Below, piece by piece: positions 42,896-54,710 of a DNA stretch of 64,000 nucleotides; position 1 is the stretch's first letter; every line of letters starts with the position of its first letter. Both the position numbers and the translations under genes were made by a program. Below the pieces are notes generated by a model that saw nothing but the letters and a program-made list of their open reading frames with translations, ran no database searches and was not told the origin of the DNA. The stretch lies in NCBI GenBank assembly GCA_964017235.1, contig OZ024931.1, positions 141,672,033 to 141,736,032 on the forward strand, read 5' to 3'. The stretch comes from Sabellastarte sp. h YS-2021 (Eukaryota; Annelida; Polychaeta; Sabellida; Sabellidae).

Positions 42896-43700
42896 GTGCC
42901 TCCAAAGAATAAAGACACAAGTCAACCTGCAAATTTTGGACCACAGACACCGGGTGAGAGTCCCAAGAGTAACAGCAACATGCAGAGGAGGACCCAGAAA
43001 CTACAGTGGCTAACAAGGCCTGCAATGGTGACCACAACAGTAGATACGACAGCAGGACCCTTTCCAATAGGGCTTCCTGTGCTTCAACAGAAGAGCTACT
43101 GAGAATGTCAACCATCCCATTCCAAGCCTGGCCCCACTCTTTACCGTGTGCCACACCAAGCATCAGCATGACAGAATACCACATGGAAGTGCAGAGTTGA
43201 TGCAGGTGATTTGAAGCAATCAAACATTGCTTCGAGAAGATGATCAACCAGAAAAGCAGCAATGAATCACCTACTGTGAGTGGACTTGTGCCAACGTCAG
43301 GCATCTGTCAGTGATTTCTTTAAGGAATTTTCGGTTCCTGCACCTTCAGCCTTATCTAACAACCAAATACCAAGGCGCATACCCAACAGAAGCACAATTA
43401 ATACAAGAGCAGGCCAAACAGTTTCAACATTTGGGTCAACTGCACCCTTCTCACAGCCATTCATACTTCATCAGGCAGTGTAGCAGAGGTAACCCATGCA
43501 ACAGCCAGTCCATAAAGGAAATCAGGTCCAGAAAGTTAAACAGCCAGTTTACCAAGTTTAGCAAGTCCAACAAGTCAATGCCACAGTGCAGCAAGTCCAC
43601 CAGTCCACATCAAAGGCACAACCAACTCACGTTTCCTCAACAGAAACAACAGTTCACTCTTCTCATCCATTAGGGCACTTCTTAACACATTAGCAGAAAG
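42896..43700 (+). pseudogene. Harbinger 3 accessory protein relic
   Basis: 'VPPKNKDTSQPANFGPQTPG' (GTG where ATG is expected) resembles the 'MSPKN' start of element 2. Later pieces are rich in Gln, Ser and Thr ('AQLIQEQAKQFQHLGQL', 'FPQQKQQFTLL'). No intact DNA-binding domain can be seen. Confidence 0.5.
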
Positions 43701-44699
43701 GACCTACAGCAACCTCAATACACCCTAAAACACATTAGTAGACAAGAGCTACAGCAACCTCAATACACCCCACCCCAGAAACCGGAACCAGAGATTCAAC
43801 ATCAGTCTCTCGGTCCGCCTCTGTTACATGTGATAGTCTGCCATGCTGATGCTAGGTGTGACCACATGAAGAAGTATTTACCAGTATCCTGCTCAGATCA
43901 TGTTGAAACTTTAAGGCCCTTTAAAGGACTACCCAATTGTCAAAAACAATTATTCAACTGTATTCTTAAAAGGTCAAAAATGAAAATAACTCCGCTTAAA
44001 CAAAGTAAATGTAAAGAATGAGGAACTATAAAGAAGCTCAGTCCCACAACCCAAAACACTTGATTACAAAAACAGCCACCAATGAAAGGCCAAGTTGTAA
44101 AGAAAGTAAAGTATTATAGGATTCATAAATATGGTCAAGTAATTAGCAATCAGACCCACAGGATTTCACATATCAAAGTATGAAGGGTTCAAACCCTTAT
44201 CAATAAAGGCGTATCTTGGTTTTGCCTTTTTTCTGATTTTAGGTATGAATTAGTCTTATAACGCAGAAGATTTGCATGTCAAAAGGAAGTACAGTAAAAT
44301 ACATAAATTATTAATGACACAAATTATTAACTCAATGACGTATTTTATTCAAACTTTATTTGTGTATCACACAAATATAGAAACAATAATATTAATATCA
44401 ATCACTAGTAAATAACTGATTTCATTTTAGTGTTTTTGGAATTTTAAATGAAGCATAGCAGTAAAGGTTAAGTTAACAAACACAACACGGTCATAAGGCG
44501 TTATGTTCTTGTAAAATGACCTATCTTTAAAATTTCTTCATTGATATGCAAACAAAGACTTCAAATATAAAACAAATGAGATTTGAGATTCAAAAATGGT
44601 ACAAAATGGGTCAACACATTGGATACTCCAACACAATACTGTTCTGTACAGTTCACGTTTAATAATTTCACACATAATTGTTCAAATGTTGCCCAATGT

Positions 44700-45330
44700 C
44701 TACCCTGTCGAATGGCCAACTCACAGCTTCTTCAGCGTAGAAATAGTCTGCAATGACATTCCTCTGGCAGCATCACTGGGCTGTTGCCCTGGATCCAGTA
44801 TTTCATTACCTTGCAAAACAACTGGGTCTCAAGCTTCTCGATTAAATAATTCCTTTTACATCTGCCCAACAGGAGATATAAGGCTTCATGATCCTTGTAA
44901 CTAATCTTGGTTCTGGTAGGGATTTTCAACAAGGTTCCTCTACTGCCTTGATTCTGTAGTTGAAGACCTTTTTTGAGGGCACATCTGTTAATGTCCAGAC
45001 TTCTGTGGAACTAAGGTTTCACCAGATGTGTCACTAAGGACAATAGTATCGTCTGCTAATATAAATTAACTCACCTTGGACCCAATATTGAACAGGGATT
45101 CTGCTGTTGGGAAGCCAATAGTGTCCCTTACTTTCTTGGCACTAAGATCACTAGATGAAGATATGCCTATTAGAACTTCAACCAAAGTCCACCCAAATGA
45201 TATTATATCCAGCATGAAATTTAAGTCGTTGTAATTAAGATACAAACTGCAACCCCCCTTCCAGACATCTTAGTGCTGTGTTTGCCATCTAGAGCACCGA
45301 CAGCATAAAGCATATTTCATTTCTGAACCC
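44700..45330 (-). pseudogene. Harbinger 3 transposase relic
   Basis: From 45330 down: 'AVGALDGKHSTKMSGRGVAV' (first-Asp region, GALDGKH), then in another frame 'SSSDLSAKKVRDTIGFPTAE' and 'SLFNIGSKVS', then 'FILADDTIVLSDTSGETL' (the ADDAF region). The Glu-containing VENAFG motif was not found. Many stops. Confidence 0.65.
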
Positions 45331-45400
45331 CTTTCCCTGCCTTTGCATTAGCTGGGCTTGTCAGGCAGAGCATAACTTCATTGGAATGCTACCTCAATAT

Positions 45401-46962
45401 TGCATTGCAGACCTGCGGCATGGATATTGTGAAAAATGATCTAACCGGATATTGTCCTGTAGAGGGGTATAGTTTTCTCCAGTATTCAGGTGTGTGAGGG
45501 TGTATAGTCAAATCGAGTTCTGAACTGAGCTGTTCTCTGAACTGTGTCCTTTCCAAGTGGTGCTGACGGAGTCAGTCTCTGCTACAGCTAAGCAAAAAAC
45601 CACTGGGGTATTCTCATGACATTCCTGATCCTGATCCTGTAACTCTGCCATGTGGGTATAGTAATGTCCTAGATCCCCCCTTCTTCTGCACCTCTGCCTG
45701 ACCCAAAACTATGGTGCCTTCTTCTTTTTTGAGTGAGAACTAATTGATGTAAATCAGTGTCAATCTCGAGTAATGCAATTCCTCTATGTGTCTGAAGAGT
45801 TACAGAAATAAAACTTCTGCTGTAACAGTTAGTTTAAACTAAAAAAGGCGGTGAATTTGACCTTTGGACTGGCCTCTATATATACGATCATGACAGAATC
45901 GTGAGGAGATCAGAGGAAACCGCTTGGAGATTTGACAAGAGTTTGATGACAATACATGCATAATAACTCTCAACTTAAACAAGTATATTATTCTAGTTGG
46001 TGAGACAAAAGGCAGATATAAGCAGGGGTGGGGAGATTGGAGGGGATGCATAGGGTAAGAAAAAAGAACCATGACAAAGGTTTCATACTCTGAAAGATGA
46101 GGCATCCTGTTGATTATACTGTTTGAACGATTATCACTAACTATTATGACACATTTTCAAACCATACTTGGCTGTATTTAGCATTTCAAATGCTACTAAA
46201 ATAATTGGGTTTTGGATAAAATGCAGTTGGAAGTTCAAAATAATGTCTGTTGTTTGTACATGTAAGTCTTTACAGCACATTCAACCTTTCTTTTCAGATA
46301 CTCTTATCTATCTACATCTAGAAACATTTTTTTGAGAGTGTGTCACATCATTTGCCACTGCATCAGACCCTTGTGTTTTATGATCTTTCTGAAAAATAGC
46401 ACCACACATTTAATGCTTTTCTGTAAATCCAAAATACGGTTGGTTTGGGTCTATTGGAGATAACATTTCTAACATATTATATTGGTCTGAAAATGTTAAC
46501 TTCTTAAGTGACATATTCCAGTATTGGAGATCATCTTTAATTCCATTGTACTATAATAATAACAATGTGGATACATTCATCAACAATAATCGCCCTACTG
46601 AACAAACTGAAAAAATACATGTACACAATGCAGAATATACTTATTGTAGAATGCAAAACAAATTCTTATTCTTAGAAATGTTCTGATTCGTAGAATATTT
46701 TTGAAAAAATTGATATATTTTGAAAAAAAATTCATATCCTTAGAGTATGTATGTTGGTGATTATGTTATCCTTAAAATACCGAATAATGTTGCTTCAAGG
46801 TAATGAATCATATCGTCGGAACAACACGAGTTCTGATCTCAGCAACATAGGCTAACCATACATTAACACAGATACACATAATAGAGAAGAAAGAGAAGCA
46901 TATGGTTGTATATTAACTTATTCTTGTGTTGTTATGAAAACCCTCATTTTTATTCATTGTAG
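45401..46962 (+). other. Intron sequence without recognised features
   Basis: Nothing supported. The minus-strand open frame at 45839-46105 lacks any domain signal. Confidence 0.4.
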
Positions 46963-47190
46963 ATGTCAATGGCTTTTATAAAGGATATGGAAAAAGGTGC
47001 AATGGTACTGCGTATTCGGTGATCAATACTACCAGTTTTCAAAATGAAGAACAGGAGTGTCTGGACTTATGTGAAGAAGACCAAAACTGCACAGCTGTGA
47101 GTTTGAACAGCCAGGGTAATGAATGTGAACTCTACACAACAGATAACTGTGGATCTTATGAAAATACTCCCACTCACATGCTCTATACTG
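46963..47190 (+). CDS. Gene B exon 2: PAN/Apple-like domain
   Basis: A 228-nt phase 1-1 exon between CATTGTAG and GTAGGT. It encodes 'NGFYKGYGKRCNGTAYS', 'NEEQECLDLCEEDQNCTAVS', 'GNECELYTTDNCGS' and ends 'PTHMLYT'. Six cysteines with the order C...C-x3-C-x5-C-x-A-x-S...C-x-L-Y match PAN/Apple domains, which bind proteins or carbohydrates. At 76 residues it is near the usual length of about 80. Predicted to follow the signal peptide directly, making it the N-terminal domain of the mature protein. Confidence 0.8.
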
Positions 47191-47739
47191 GTAGGTATAT
47201 AAAAGTGTATTAATCTTCTAACAATAAACTTTCTAATCTTTTCCATTTATCATAGATGTTTATGAATTATTGTTCAAGTTGTCTCTTATTCAGTTTTTAT
47301 AATTCCTTTATTTGCAACACGGATTAAAATGCCACAGACATGGTGTAAACAATAAATTCAAACTCCAGCCAATCCAGAACTTAATATAAAACTATGATTT
47401 GAAAGCTGTATGCTGATTTGTTGAACTGAACTAGGCAGTGGAACTTGGGGCATAAATTTAGCAGAGAGCAAAAAAAAAAACTACGAGAGGGTTGTACATA
47501 AAAAAAAGAATCCTAACTGCCCACATGAGGAGGCAAATTGTAACTCTGATACTGTAATTCTGCCAGCGCTTATATTGTGGAAAAGGTTGTAGGTTAAAAG
47601 TGACATTGTGATAATAGTGAGATTATTTGTGCTAAATAAATTATATAGAGAGTATGTACAGGTAACTTTGAGGTCACTTTCAATCAGCAATCAATGCAAG
47701 AGCAGAATGCAGGCTTTGCAGTTTTGTTTTTGTTGCGCA

Positions 47740-48240
47740 GGACATTAAATAAATTATCTCATTAGTTTCTATGGTAACATAACTAAATATTGTTCCAGAA
47801 TCTAGGATATTCTGCCTCATTATGTCTAAATTTTAATCAGTTCTTTCTTGTAACAGTTCTGAAACTTCCTAAAAATTGCCATCTGTGCAATACTTTTGGA
47901 ATTATGCTGTAAGTTTTGAGCATTTGGAGGGGAGCAGCGTGCAGATTGCAAAATTTTGGTGCAGGCCATTACGTAATTGATTCCATGGATTTCTATGGTA
48001 ACATTACTAAAAATTTGCTCCAGAATCCAGGAAGGTGACCCAATCACGCCCAAAGTTGAATCAGTTCTTCCTTGTAACAGTTCTAATAATCCCTGAAATG
48101 TCATCACCGTCATTGCAGTAGTTTGAGCGTTACAGCAAACAAACAAGAGAACTCGGATGGAAGCCAAGTGCAGATTTTGCAAATTTGGGCCACAGTATTA
48201 AATGAATGACTGTATTTATTCTTTGGTAACATAATTAAGC
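47740..48240. repeat. Tandem repeat, period about 225 bp, 2.3 units
   Basis: 'TTTCTATGGTAACATAACTA' (47767), 'TTTCTATGGTAACATTACTA' (47990) and 'TTCTTTGGTAACATAATTA' (48219) mark the units. 'CAGTTCTTTCTTGTAACAGTTCT' and 'CAGTTCTTCCTTGTAACAGTTCT' confirm homology. The minus-strand open frame of 118 codons here comes from the repeat. Confidence 0.75.
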
Positions 48241-48574
48241 GTCCCCCAGTTTCCAGTCAGCAGCCCTCGCCACCCCATTATTGCCTCACTTGAATATTGC
48301 CCTTGATATTAGGCCTATCCAAATGATATTTGGCAGTTATCTTTTATAGGCATAGGAAAATTTTTTGACAGGCAAGGTTACATGATCAAAAATTTAAAAA
48401 AATACTTCCTTTTCCACCAGATTTTCTCAGAAAGTACCAGGTATGGGTCAACCAAATTTGGTAGGCATATTTCTGACATAAGAATCTAGGCGCCAGTCGA
48501 TATTGGGATCAATCGGGCCATAATTGACTGATTGACAAGCGATTGATTATCGGTTGATAAAAAATTTGCTAAAA

Positions 48575-49120
48575 TTAAGCCTTGATCTCGTTTATTATTG
48601 GTCCTACAAGTTGGGATGGTAAAGCAACCTGTAGGGAATCATGGGCTGGGAATCTTTTGGTGTGGTCAGATTTGACTTTGGGCCCCTCCTTTAAGGTCAA
48701 AGGGGGATAGCCAAATTTAAAAGTGCTTATAACTTGCTTATTATTGGTCCAACCCATAGGAAATCATTAGCTGGGAATCTTTTGGTGTGGTCGGATTTGA
48801 CCTTGGGCCCCTCCTTCACGGCCAAACGAGGATAGGCAAACTTAAAAGTGCTTATTACTCGCTTATTATTGGTCCTACAGATTTGGGATGGTAAACTAAC
48901 CTACAGGAAATCATGGGCTGGAAATCTTTTGGTGTGGTCACATTTGACTTTGGGCCCCTCCTTCAAGGTCAAATGGGGATAGCCAAACTTAAAAGTGCTT
49001 ATAACTTGCTTATTATTAGTCCTAGAGGTTTGGGATGTGAAACCAACTTATAGGAAATCATGGGCTGGGAATCTTTTGGTGTGGTCGGATTGGACCTTGG
49101 GTCCCTCCTTCAAGGTCAAT
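48575..49120. repeat. Minisatellite 2, about four units of 146 bp (one shortened to 125)
   Basis: 'CTGGGAATCTTTTGGTGTGG' begins at 48646, 48771, 48919 (variant) and 49065. Units contain 'TTGACTTTGGGCCCCTCCTT', 'AAGGTCAAAGGGGGATAGCC' and 'GCTTATTATTGGTCC'. The first step is 125 bp because 'GTTGGGATGGTAAAGC' is missing from unit two. Confidence 0.88.
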
Positions 49121-49774
49121 ACCTTGTTAAATAATCTATGATATCTATGAATGAATGAAAATAATAATGAAGATGTTTATATTTTATCCTTGAAGGGTTA
49201 CTAATGATTTGAGCATTTCAAGCTGAAAATACTTAGTTTTTATGACACACCAGAATATGGGCTTTGTAGTATATGTGTGAAAACATGGTACTTGACTCTT
49301 TTATCACAGATTTGAACTAGTCAAACAAAATGAAGTCAACTGACAACTCAAATGAGAGGACTGTCTAGTTGACTGGAATTAATTAAGTTATTTTCAACTT
49401 AAGAGTACTAAGTTCTCAAATTTCGTGAATATAAGATGATATTTTGAACAAAAAAAAATGAAAAGAAGAGGCATAATTACATCAGATGGAATTAAAGTAT
49501 TGATAATGAAAAATGTTGCTCTACCGCTGCAGAGACTAGAAAATGAATCAAATATATTGGTATTGGTGCTATCTGTAGATACCTAAATCTTTGAAGCAAC
49601 ACTGAAGAGTTTAGTTCATTTAAATTCTCCAGTCTTATTAATTTTTATATACTTTATGTATTTACTTTATTTACTTACATTACTTTTTAATGGACAATTT
49701 ATATCAATCAGTTATCATTTATGGCCTGATTTGATCTGAATATTGACTTGACTCAAGATACTAATATTTTCTAT

Positions 49775-49850
49775 ATACTATTCTATTCTGTACGTTTATG
49801 ACTCTTAATCTCTGCCAGGCAGACCCTGAGGTGTAACACCAAAATCCTAT
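49775..49850 (-). repeat. SINE tail fragment, third copy
   Basis: 'ATTCTATTCTGTACGTTTAT', 'CTTAATCTCTGCCAGGCAGA' and 'GGTGTAACACC' match 27140-27215. Confidence 0.55.
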
Positions 49851-50536
49851 TAAAAATCATCATTCCTTAGCCGTTGCCAAATCCAGTACCACGGAGATGC
49901 CGTATAGAATGTATGCTAAATTAGGAAAGTCTTTTTGAAGAGATTCGAAGTTTTCTTGTTTTACCAATGAAAAGCCCACTTTTATGGACGACTGAATGGC
50001 AATGATCTCTAAATGTGCTATGCTATAGGACTGATTACTATATCATGTAGGTGGTGAAGTAATCATAAAGCTATGGGATCTCCTAAGCTTCTAACAAAGG
50101 CATCCCTATGGTCTTGGTCAGTAACTGGAGGTGGATCTTGGTCAGTAGCTGGAGTTGGGTTGTAATATGTAACTACACTGTAGGTTTGATATAAGGAACT
50201 TTACAATGTAATATCTCCAAAGAAAGCCTGGTTGACTAGCATTTTGTGACAGTAAGCATTTAGCACACGCCACGGAGACGCTGTTGTGAAAATTTCACAA
50301 TCATAAGAATGTTTTTTAGACATATTAATCATACTTCACATTAGTTATAACATTAAAGGTTACTTTTTATACAGATCAACAGTTTGTACTGTCTTTTTGT
50401 ATTTTTATCAGTTTTCATTCACTGGTATACCCATTCCAGGCAAGTAGTGGATATTACCACCCATCTCATCATGTATTATCGTTGTACATTCCACCTGATA
50501 ATTTGTTTGTATCCAATAGTGGGTATTATTTATGTA

Positions 50537-50746
50537 TATATTTGGGTTTTTACGTCACTTGCAACACACTGAATAGGTCATACTGGGACGGGTAGTTTTA
50601 TGTGGAGAGGAAACCATTACATAAACCATTACATAAAGATGGTCACTGATGAACTGTATGTACTGGTTTCCTCTGCCCTTCCAACTACCCGTCATGATAT
50701 GACCTGTACAGTGTTGAAAGCAACATAAAACCCCAAATAAATAAAA
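50537..50746. repeat. Two SINE 3' ends facing each other (inverted pair)
   Basis: 50537-50620 is the SINE 3' part on the minus strand ('GGGTTTTTACGTCACTTGCA'). 50651-50746 is the same part on the plus strand ('CTGGTTTCCTCTGCCCTTCC' to 'CATAAAACCCCAAATAAATA'). Neither has a tRNA head. Confidence 0.8.
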
Positions 50747-51829
50747 ATCCACCAAGCCTACTCAGTTCCGTAAATAACACAGTTAAGAGTCATGAACGTG
50801 AAGTACTAAAAAGTACTAAAACAACAAAATATAAAACTGAAAAAAAAAAAAACTTAAGTGACAAAAATACATAAACAAGATATCCGCTGTTTTGTGATCC
50901 CACACACTGCTGACAGGGGCTAGAAATAAGCAAAGACATTATGCATGACTAAATCAGATCAGAGGGAACTGTAACAAGTTTGCAGGTTGCTGTTCTAATT
51001 TTCGGTTTCCAGAGAAATTACCTATATGGGGGCAGGAAACAGTCTGCTGTGCAGTCTACCAGTCTAATCTAATCTGAAAATAAAGGATAGCGAAAGCTCA
51101 ACAAACAAAGAATTTTCATATAAGCGAGATTAAGGGTATGCTGTGATACCCATTCATGGTCAATATGATATATCGCAGCTGCTAAGTAGGTCCATCAGCT
51201 AATGATGAAAAATATGGGAGATTACCAATTTATGCAGTAGGTTTGATTTGGTTTACTTGAATATGCTGTCAAATATAAAGCACAAAATATCGATTTTACA
51301 TTCCATTTAATAGCCAGGACAGCATGCCTTTAATTATGATAAGTAACATGCGTGAAGCCCAATAAGGGGTATTCCAGACTCAATGGATCCAGTATCACAT
51401 TCCTATAGCTTATTTTCAGCCAAGGCTGGTCTGGTAAGATTTCAGGATAAAAAACAAAAACTGTTGTTTTTAAAAATCTTTTTGAGTGATAAGATTTAAA
51501 AAATACACTTTATACTTTACAAAGGTTGATTTCCCTTTATCCCCCATTTTGTTTGAATAATAAATAAATAATTCTCACTTTTCTCAATGCAAAATAACAG
51601 GTGAAAATGCAGTGTTGCAGCTTAAAATCCGACATGTACCCAAATATTTTTATGAAAAAAATGTGGTCTTCTTAATTAGAAATCAGCAAAATCTACAGTA
51701 AAGAAAGTGCTATGGTATAAAACACTTGATGTCTTTACTTCTGGGTCTATTGATCAAATACAACATGATCTTTTCCTTCATATACAGCTGATTTACAAAT
51801 GGGACCTGATAAATTTTTATCTTTTGCAG

Positions 51830-52012
51830 CGGTAGATTGTCAATATCCTCCACTAGTAATTGCCAACGGAGTATTAGAGCCAGTATCAGACCTATATTTC
51901 TTTGGTGACATACCTCAGTACAACTGCAGTCCAGGTTATATTCAGGAAGAAGGTTACAAATGTGGAGCTGTACTACAAACAGGACTATGGGAAGGAACTG
52001 CAAAATGTCAAT
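51830..52012 (+). CDS. Gene B exon 3: CCP/sushi domain
   Basis: A 183-nt phase 1-1 exon between TTTTGCAG and GTGAGT. It encodes 'AVDCQYPPLVIANGVLEP', 'PQYNCSPGYIQEEGYKC' and 'TGLWEGTAKCQ'. The CCP pattern is clear: first Cys, NG turn, Y-x-C-x-x-G-Y, C, W-x-G-x-x-x-C. The exon shares the first-Cys 'VDCxxPP' start with the gene A CCP at 679. Confidence 0.88.
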
Positions 52013-52923
52013 GTGAGTTTTTCTGCTTCAGTTACTTGCAACCATTAACACATTTCTGAAAATAAGCCTCATTCTACACACAGTAAGAAATGTGTCTGAT
52101 ACTGAATGATGTTTTTATATAAAATATGTTATTACACCTTAGTTTAAAATTTGAGAATATGGTTGGCTAAAATGTGGCCACATGACCTCCTCATGATTAC
52201 ACATATAGCAGGTCAGATGGTCACATGACTTTTTTCATGGCTCTCCATTCTAAAAGAAGATCCACCATTATTGTTCTCACTTGAAAAATTATTATGTGGC
52301 ATAGCATTTCAACCATGTGAAAAATATACAAAACATAGGCACCATTCAACGTCCTTAATGTGTGGCATATTCAGAAGAAAAAAAATATGTTGCATAACTC
52401 TTGAGTGTGTAAACTTAAAATATTATTTTGGCATTCTAAATAATTTTACTTATTTGAATTAGACATTTACCAATAGAAAACAGGATATAAGATATTCATA
52501 GCTAGCTAAATATAGATCTGTACTCAAATATCGCATGTCCCTTACTAAACAACTTCGTTATAGATTTATAAGAAAAAGTGAAAGCCAAAATGTGGCTTTT
52601 TATTTTGGTCTTCTGTAGACCTTCCAGAGATTTTCTTAATATTTTAGGGATCCATCACTACAATGAAGTTGACATTTGATCAATATGAGTCATATCTACT
52701 CTCTTGTTATAACATGATCATGTGCGTGTCCATATCTGTGATAAAATTATAATTACTTAAACACATACATATATAGATTTCTAGCTAATTTCTAGACTTT
52801 TCAACCAACCTCATTTGCACTGTTGTTCTGTATCAGACTTGCACTAGTGACATTTGATTGGGTTTTGATTAGAGTTTTGAGTTGCATTGTGATGTTATTA
52901 GAGTGTTGTTTTATTTTTTACAG

Positions 52924-53071
52924 ATGCGGAGTATTATGAGTGTGAAATCAAGTGCTTTACAGTGGCAGTACCTGCCACACCCCTTCTAGAATGCAATGCT
53001 TCCTTTGAAATTTTTGTAATCTGGGCAAATATTGGCTGGGATTCAACATTCCAATGTAACAGAACACAGGG
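52924..53071 (+). CDS. Gene B exon 4: first half of SUEL/galactose-binding lectin-like domain
   Basis: A 148-nt exon after TTTTACAG; phase 1 in, phase 2 out (donor GTATAT at 53072). It encodes 'LLECNASFEIFVIWANIG' and 'STFQCNRTQG'. The pattern L-x-C-x-x-x-x-x-I-x-I-x-x-A-x-x-G...C is that of SUEL/rhamnose-binding lectins (Pfam Gal_Lectin). An open frame runs past the donor to 53223, but the join to 54532 keeps the domain intact and restores a Gly codon (GG|A). Confidence 0.72.
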
Positions 53072-54081
53072 GTATATGTGTATTTATCTCAATTGTCACT
53101 TAAGTGGTTGCAATTTCAGGATATTAAAAGCTACAGTCTACTACCGCAAATTGTGGCATAGGAAGAAAACATTCACTATAATCAACACATTGGGATTAGC
53201 GTTGTTATTAGCTACACAATGTTAACAATTTAAATGCTATATTGTAATTTGCTGAGAAAATTTTGATATAGGATATGTGGTTTAGTAAGATATAATTGAA
53301 GAGGAGGAACTATAGAATTAAATATTATTTTTGATAACTGAACAGTTCTAATTGAACTTTTAAATCGCTTAATCTCTACTGACCAACATATTACCAGAGT
53401 CCTAAATTAAAAGTGATACTGTAACTCATTCCTCAATGTTTAAAGGAAACTCAATAATGATACCTTTAGTTGATGTGTTTCTGCTTAAAAGCAACACATA
53501 TTACCGGAGATCCTGTTGATTGACTTTAGTAAAAAAATAGTCAGAAGTAATAATTATGAATCAAATAGACACAGAAGATTGCATTCAAGACAATTTTAAG
53601 ATTTAAAAGATTAAATGATAGATTCTAACATTGGTTTAACTTGGTACAGGGCATGATCAAATTAGTGCATATTCGTTGATCAAGATCCAGGTCAAGCAAG
53701 TAAGGTGGGAGACAAGACTTTTAAAATTATAATACTCTTTACTTTATCTGGTGATCTATGTCATGTTGCAATCTGACGAAATACAAAGGTTGCTGTTATA
53801 TTTATAAAAATATGGTATTAGTCACAGCATTGCCCTTGTACTGGTATGTTTCTACATTTGAATCCCGGAGAAGAGTCCGAGAAAAACCAAGAAAAGCGTC
53901 CTACTGGAAGAATGTCCTGCTTTTAAAATATGTTTCAGAATATTAATTGCTGAATTGCATTCTGGTGTTGCTCCTCAGAGTCTGCCTTGGCATGGATTAA
54001 GTGCTGTAAAGTATTATAAAAATAGAAAATAATAAGGATATACCTTTTATTAACAACTCCTGAGTCCTCTAAAAATCTCAA

Positions 54082-54312
54082 GGGGCCACGGTGGCAGAGT
54101 GGTAACACTCTCGCCTCCCACCTCTGAGGTTGGGGTTCGGTTCCCGACCCTACCTCAAGTGGAAAAGCTGGTAGTTGCTTGTCGTTGGTCAGAAGTTTAC
54201 AGTACAGAACCTTGACCAACTGTATGTACTGGTTTCCTCTGCCGTTCCAACTACCCGTCGTGATATGACCTGTACAGTGTTGAAAGTGATGTAAAACCCC
54301 AAATAAATAAAT
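54082..54312 (+). mobile_element. tRNA-derived SINE
   Basis: Same family as 41192-41431: GGGGCCACGGTGGCAGAGTGG head, GGGGTTCGGTTCCC B box, AAATAAATAAATA end. Target duplication not clear. The 193-codon minus-strand open frame across it is a by-product. Confidence 0.88.
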
Positions 54313-54531
54313 ATAGTGGTATCCAATCAAGCTAAAGCTTTTGGAACTATTGATATTAAACTGAAAAGAACCAACATCGCACAATTGGGGCATTCTTACA
54401 ACAAACATTCTTTTCATAATTACATTGCTGATCTGCATGTCATAAGGTGAAAAGTCCAATTGACAGAGAATCATTGTCCAAACAAGTATTTTTTTTCTTC
54501 TCTTGCATTTTGCCATTTATTTGTTTTTCAG

Positions 54532-54710
54532 AAATATAATGGACTGTGTAAATGCATCTTTCAATGAAGAGGCGAAGAGCACATGCAATGGCCTTGAAAC
54601 ATGTAACCTGGCAGTTTCAGGAGAATACTCCTGCCCCAGTACGTCTCCAATGTATATACAAGGAGAATACAAATGTGTTCATAATTTAGAACCCCAAGAA
54701 ACTTGTCAAC
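54532..54710 (+). CDS. Gene B exon 5: second half of SUEL-like lectin domain
   Basis: A 179-nt exon after TTTTTCAG ending before GTGAGT; phase 2 in, phase 1 out. It encodes 'IMDCVNASFNEEAKSTCNGL' and 'ETCNLAVSGEYSCPSTSPMY', then 'GEYKCV'. This supplies the rest of the lectin pattern (C-x-G-x-x-x-C-x-L-x-V...CP...Y-x-x-x-Y-x-C). The usual 'YGR' and 'DPC..KYL' sugar-binding motifs are not well kept (NIG, SCPSTSPMYI), so the ligand may differ. Confidence 0.72.

Larger units (their letters stand above)
42890..45400 (+). mobile_element. PIF/Harbinger element 3, heavily decayed
   Basis: Accessory-like start and Gln-rich region on + (42896-43700), and transposase remnants on - (about 45330-44700), again convergent. 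Ends were not found. Oldest-looking of the three by the number of breaks. Confidence 0.6.

Noticed and set aside
42846-43304. 152-codon minus-strand open frame rich in Leu/Ser
   Set aside because: Antisense to the Gln/Ser-rich Harbinger 3 accessory relic; the Leu/Ser bias follows from complementing Gln codons.
53935-54516. 193-codon open frame on the minus strand
   Set aside because: It runs through the SINE at 54082-54312 and has no domain; the same peptide appears at the other SINE copies (e.g. 41178-41438, 56492-56776).
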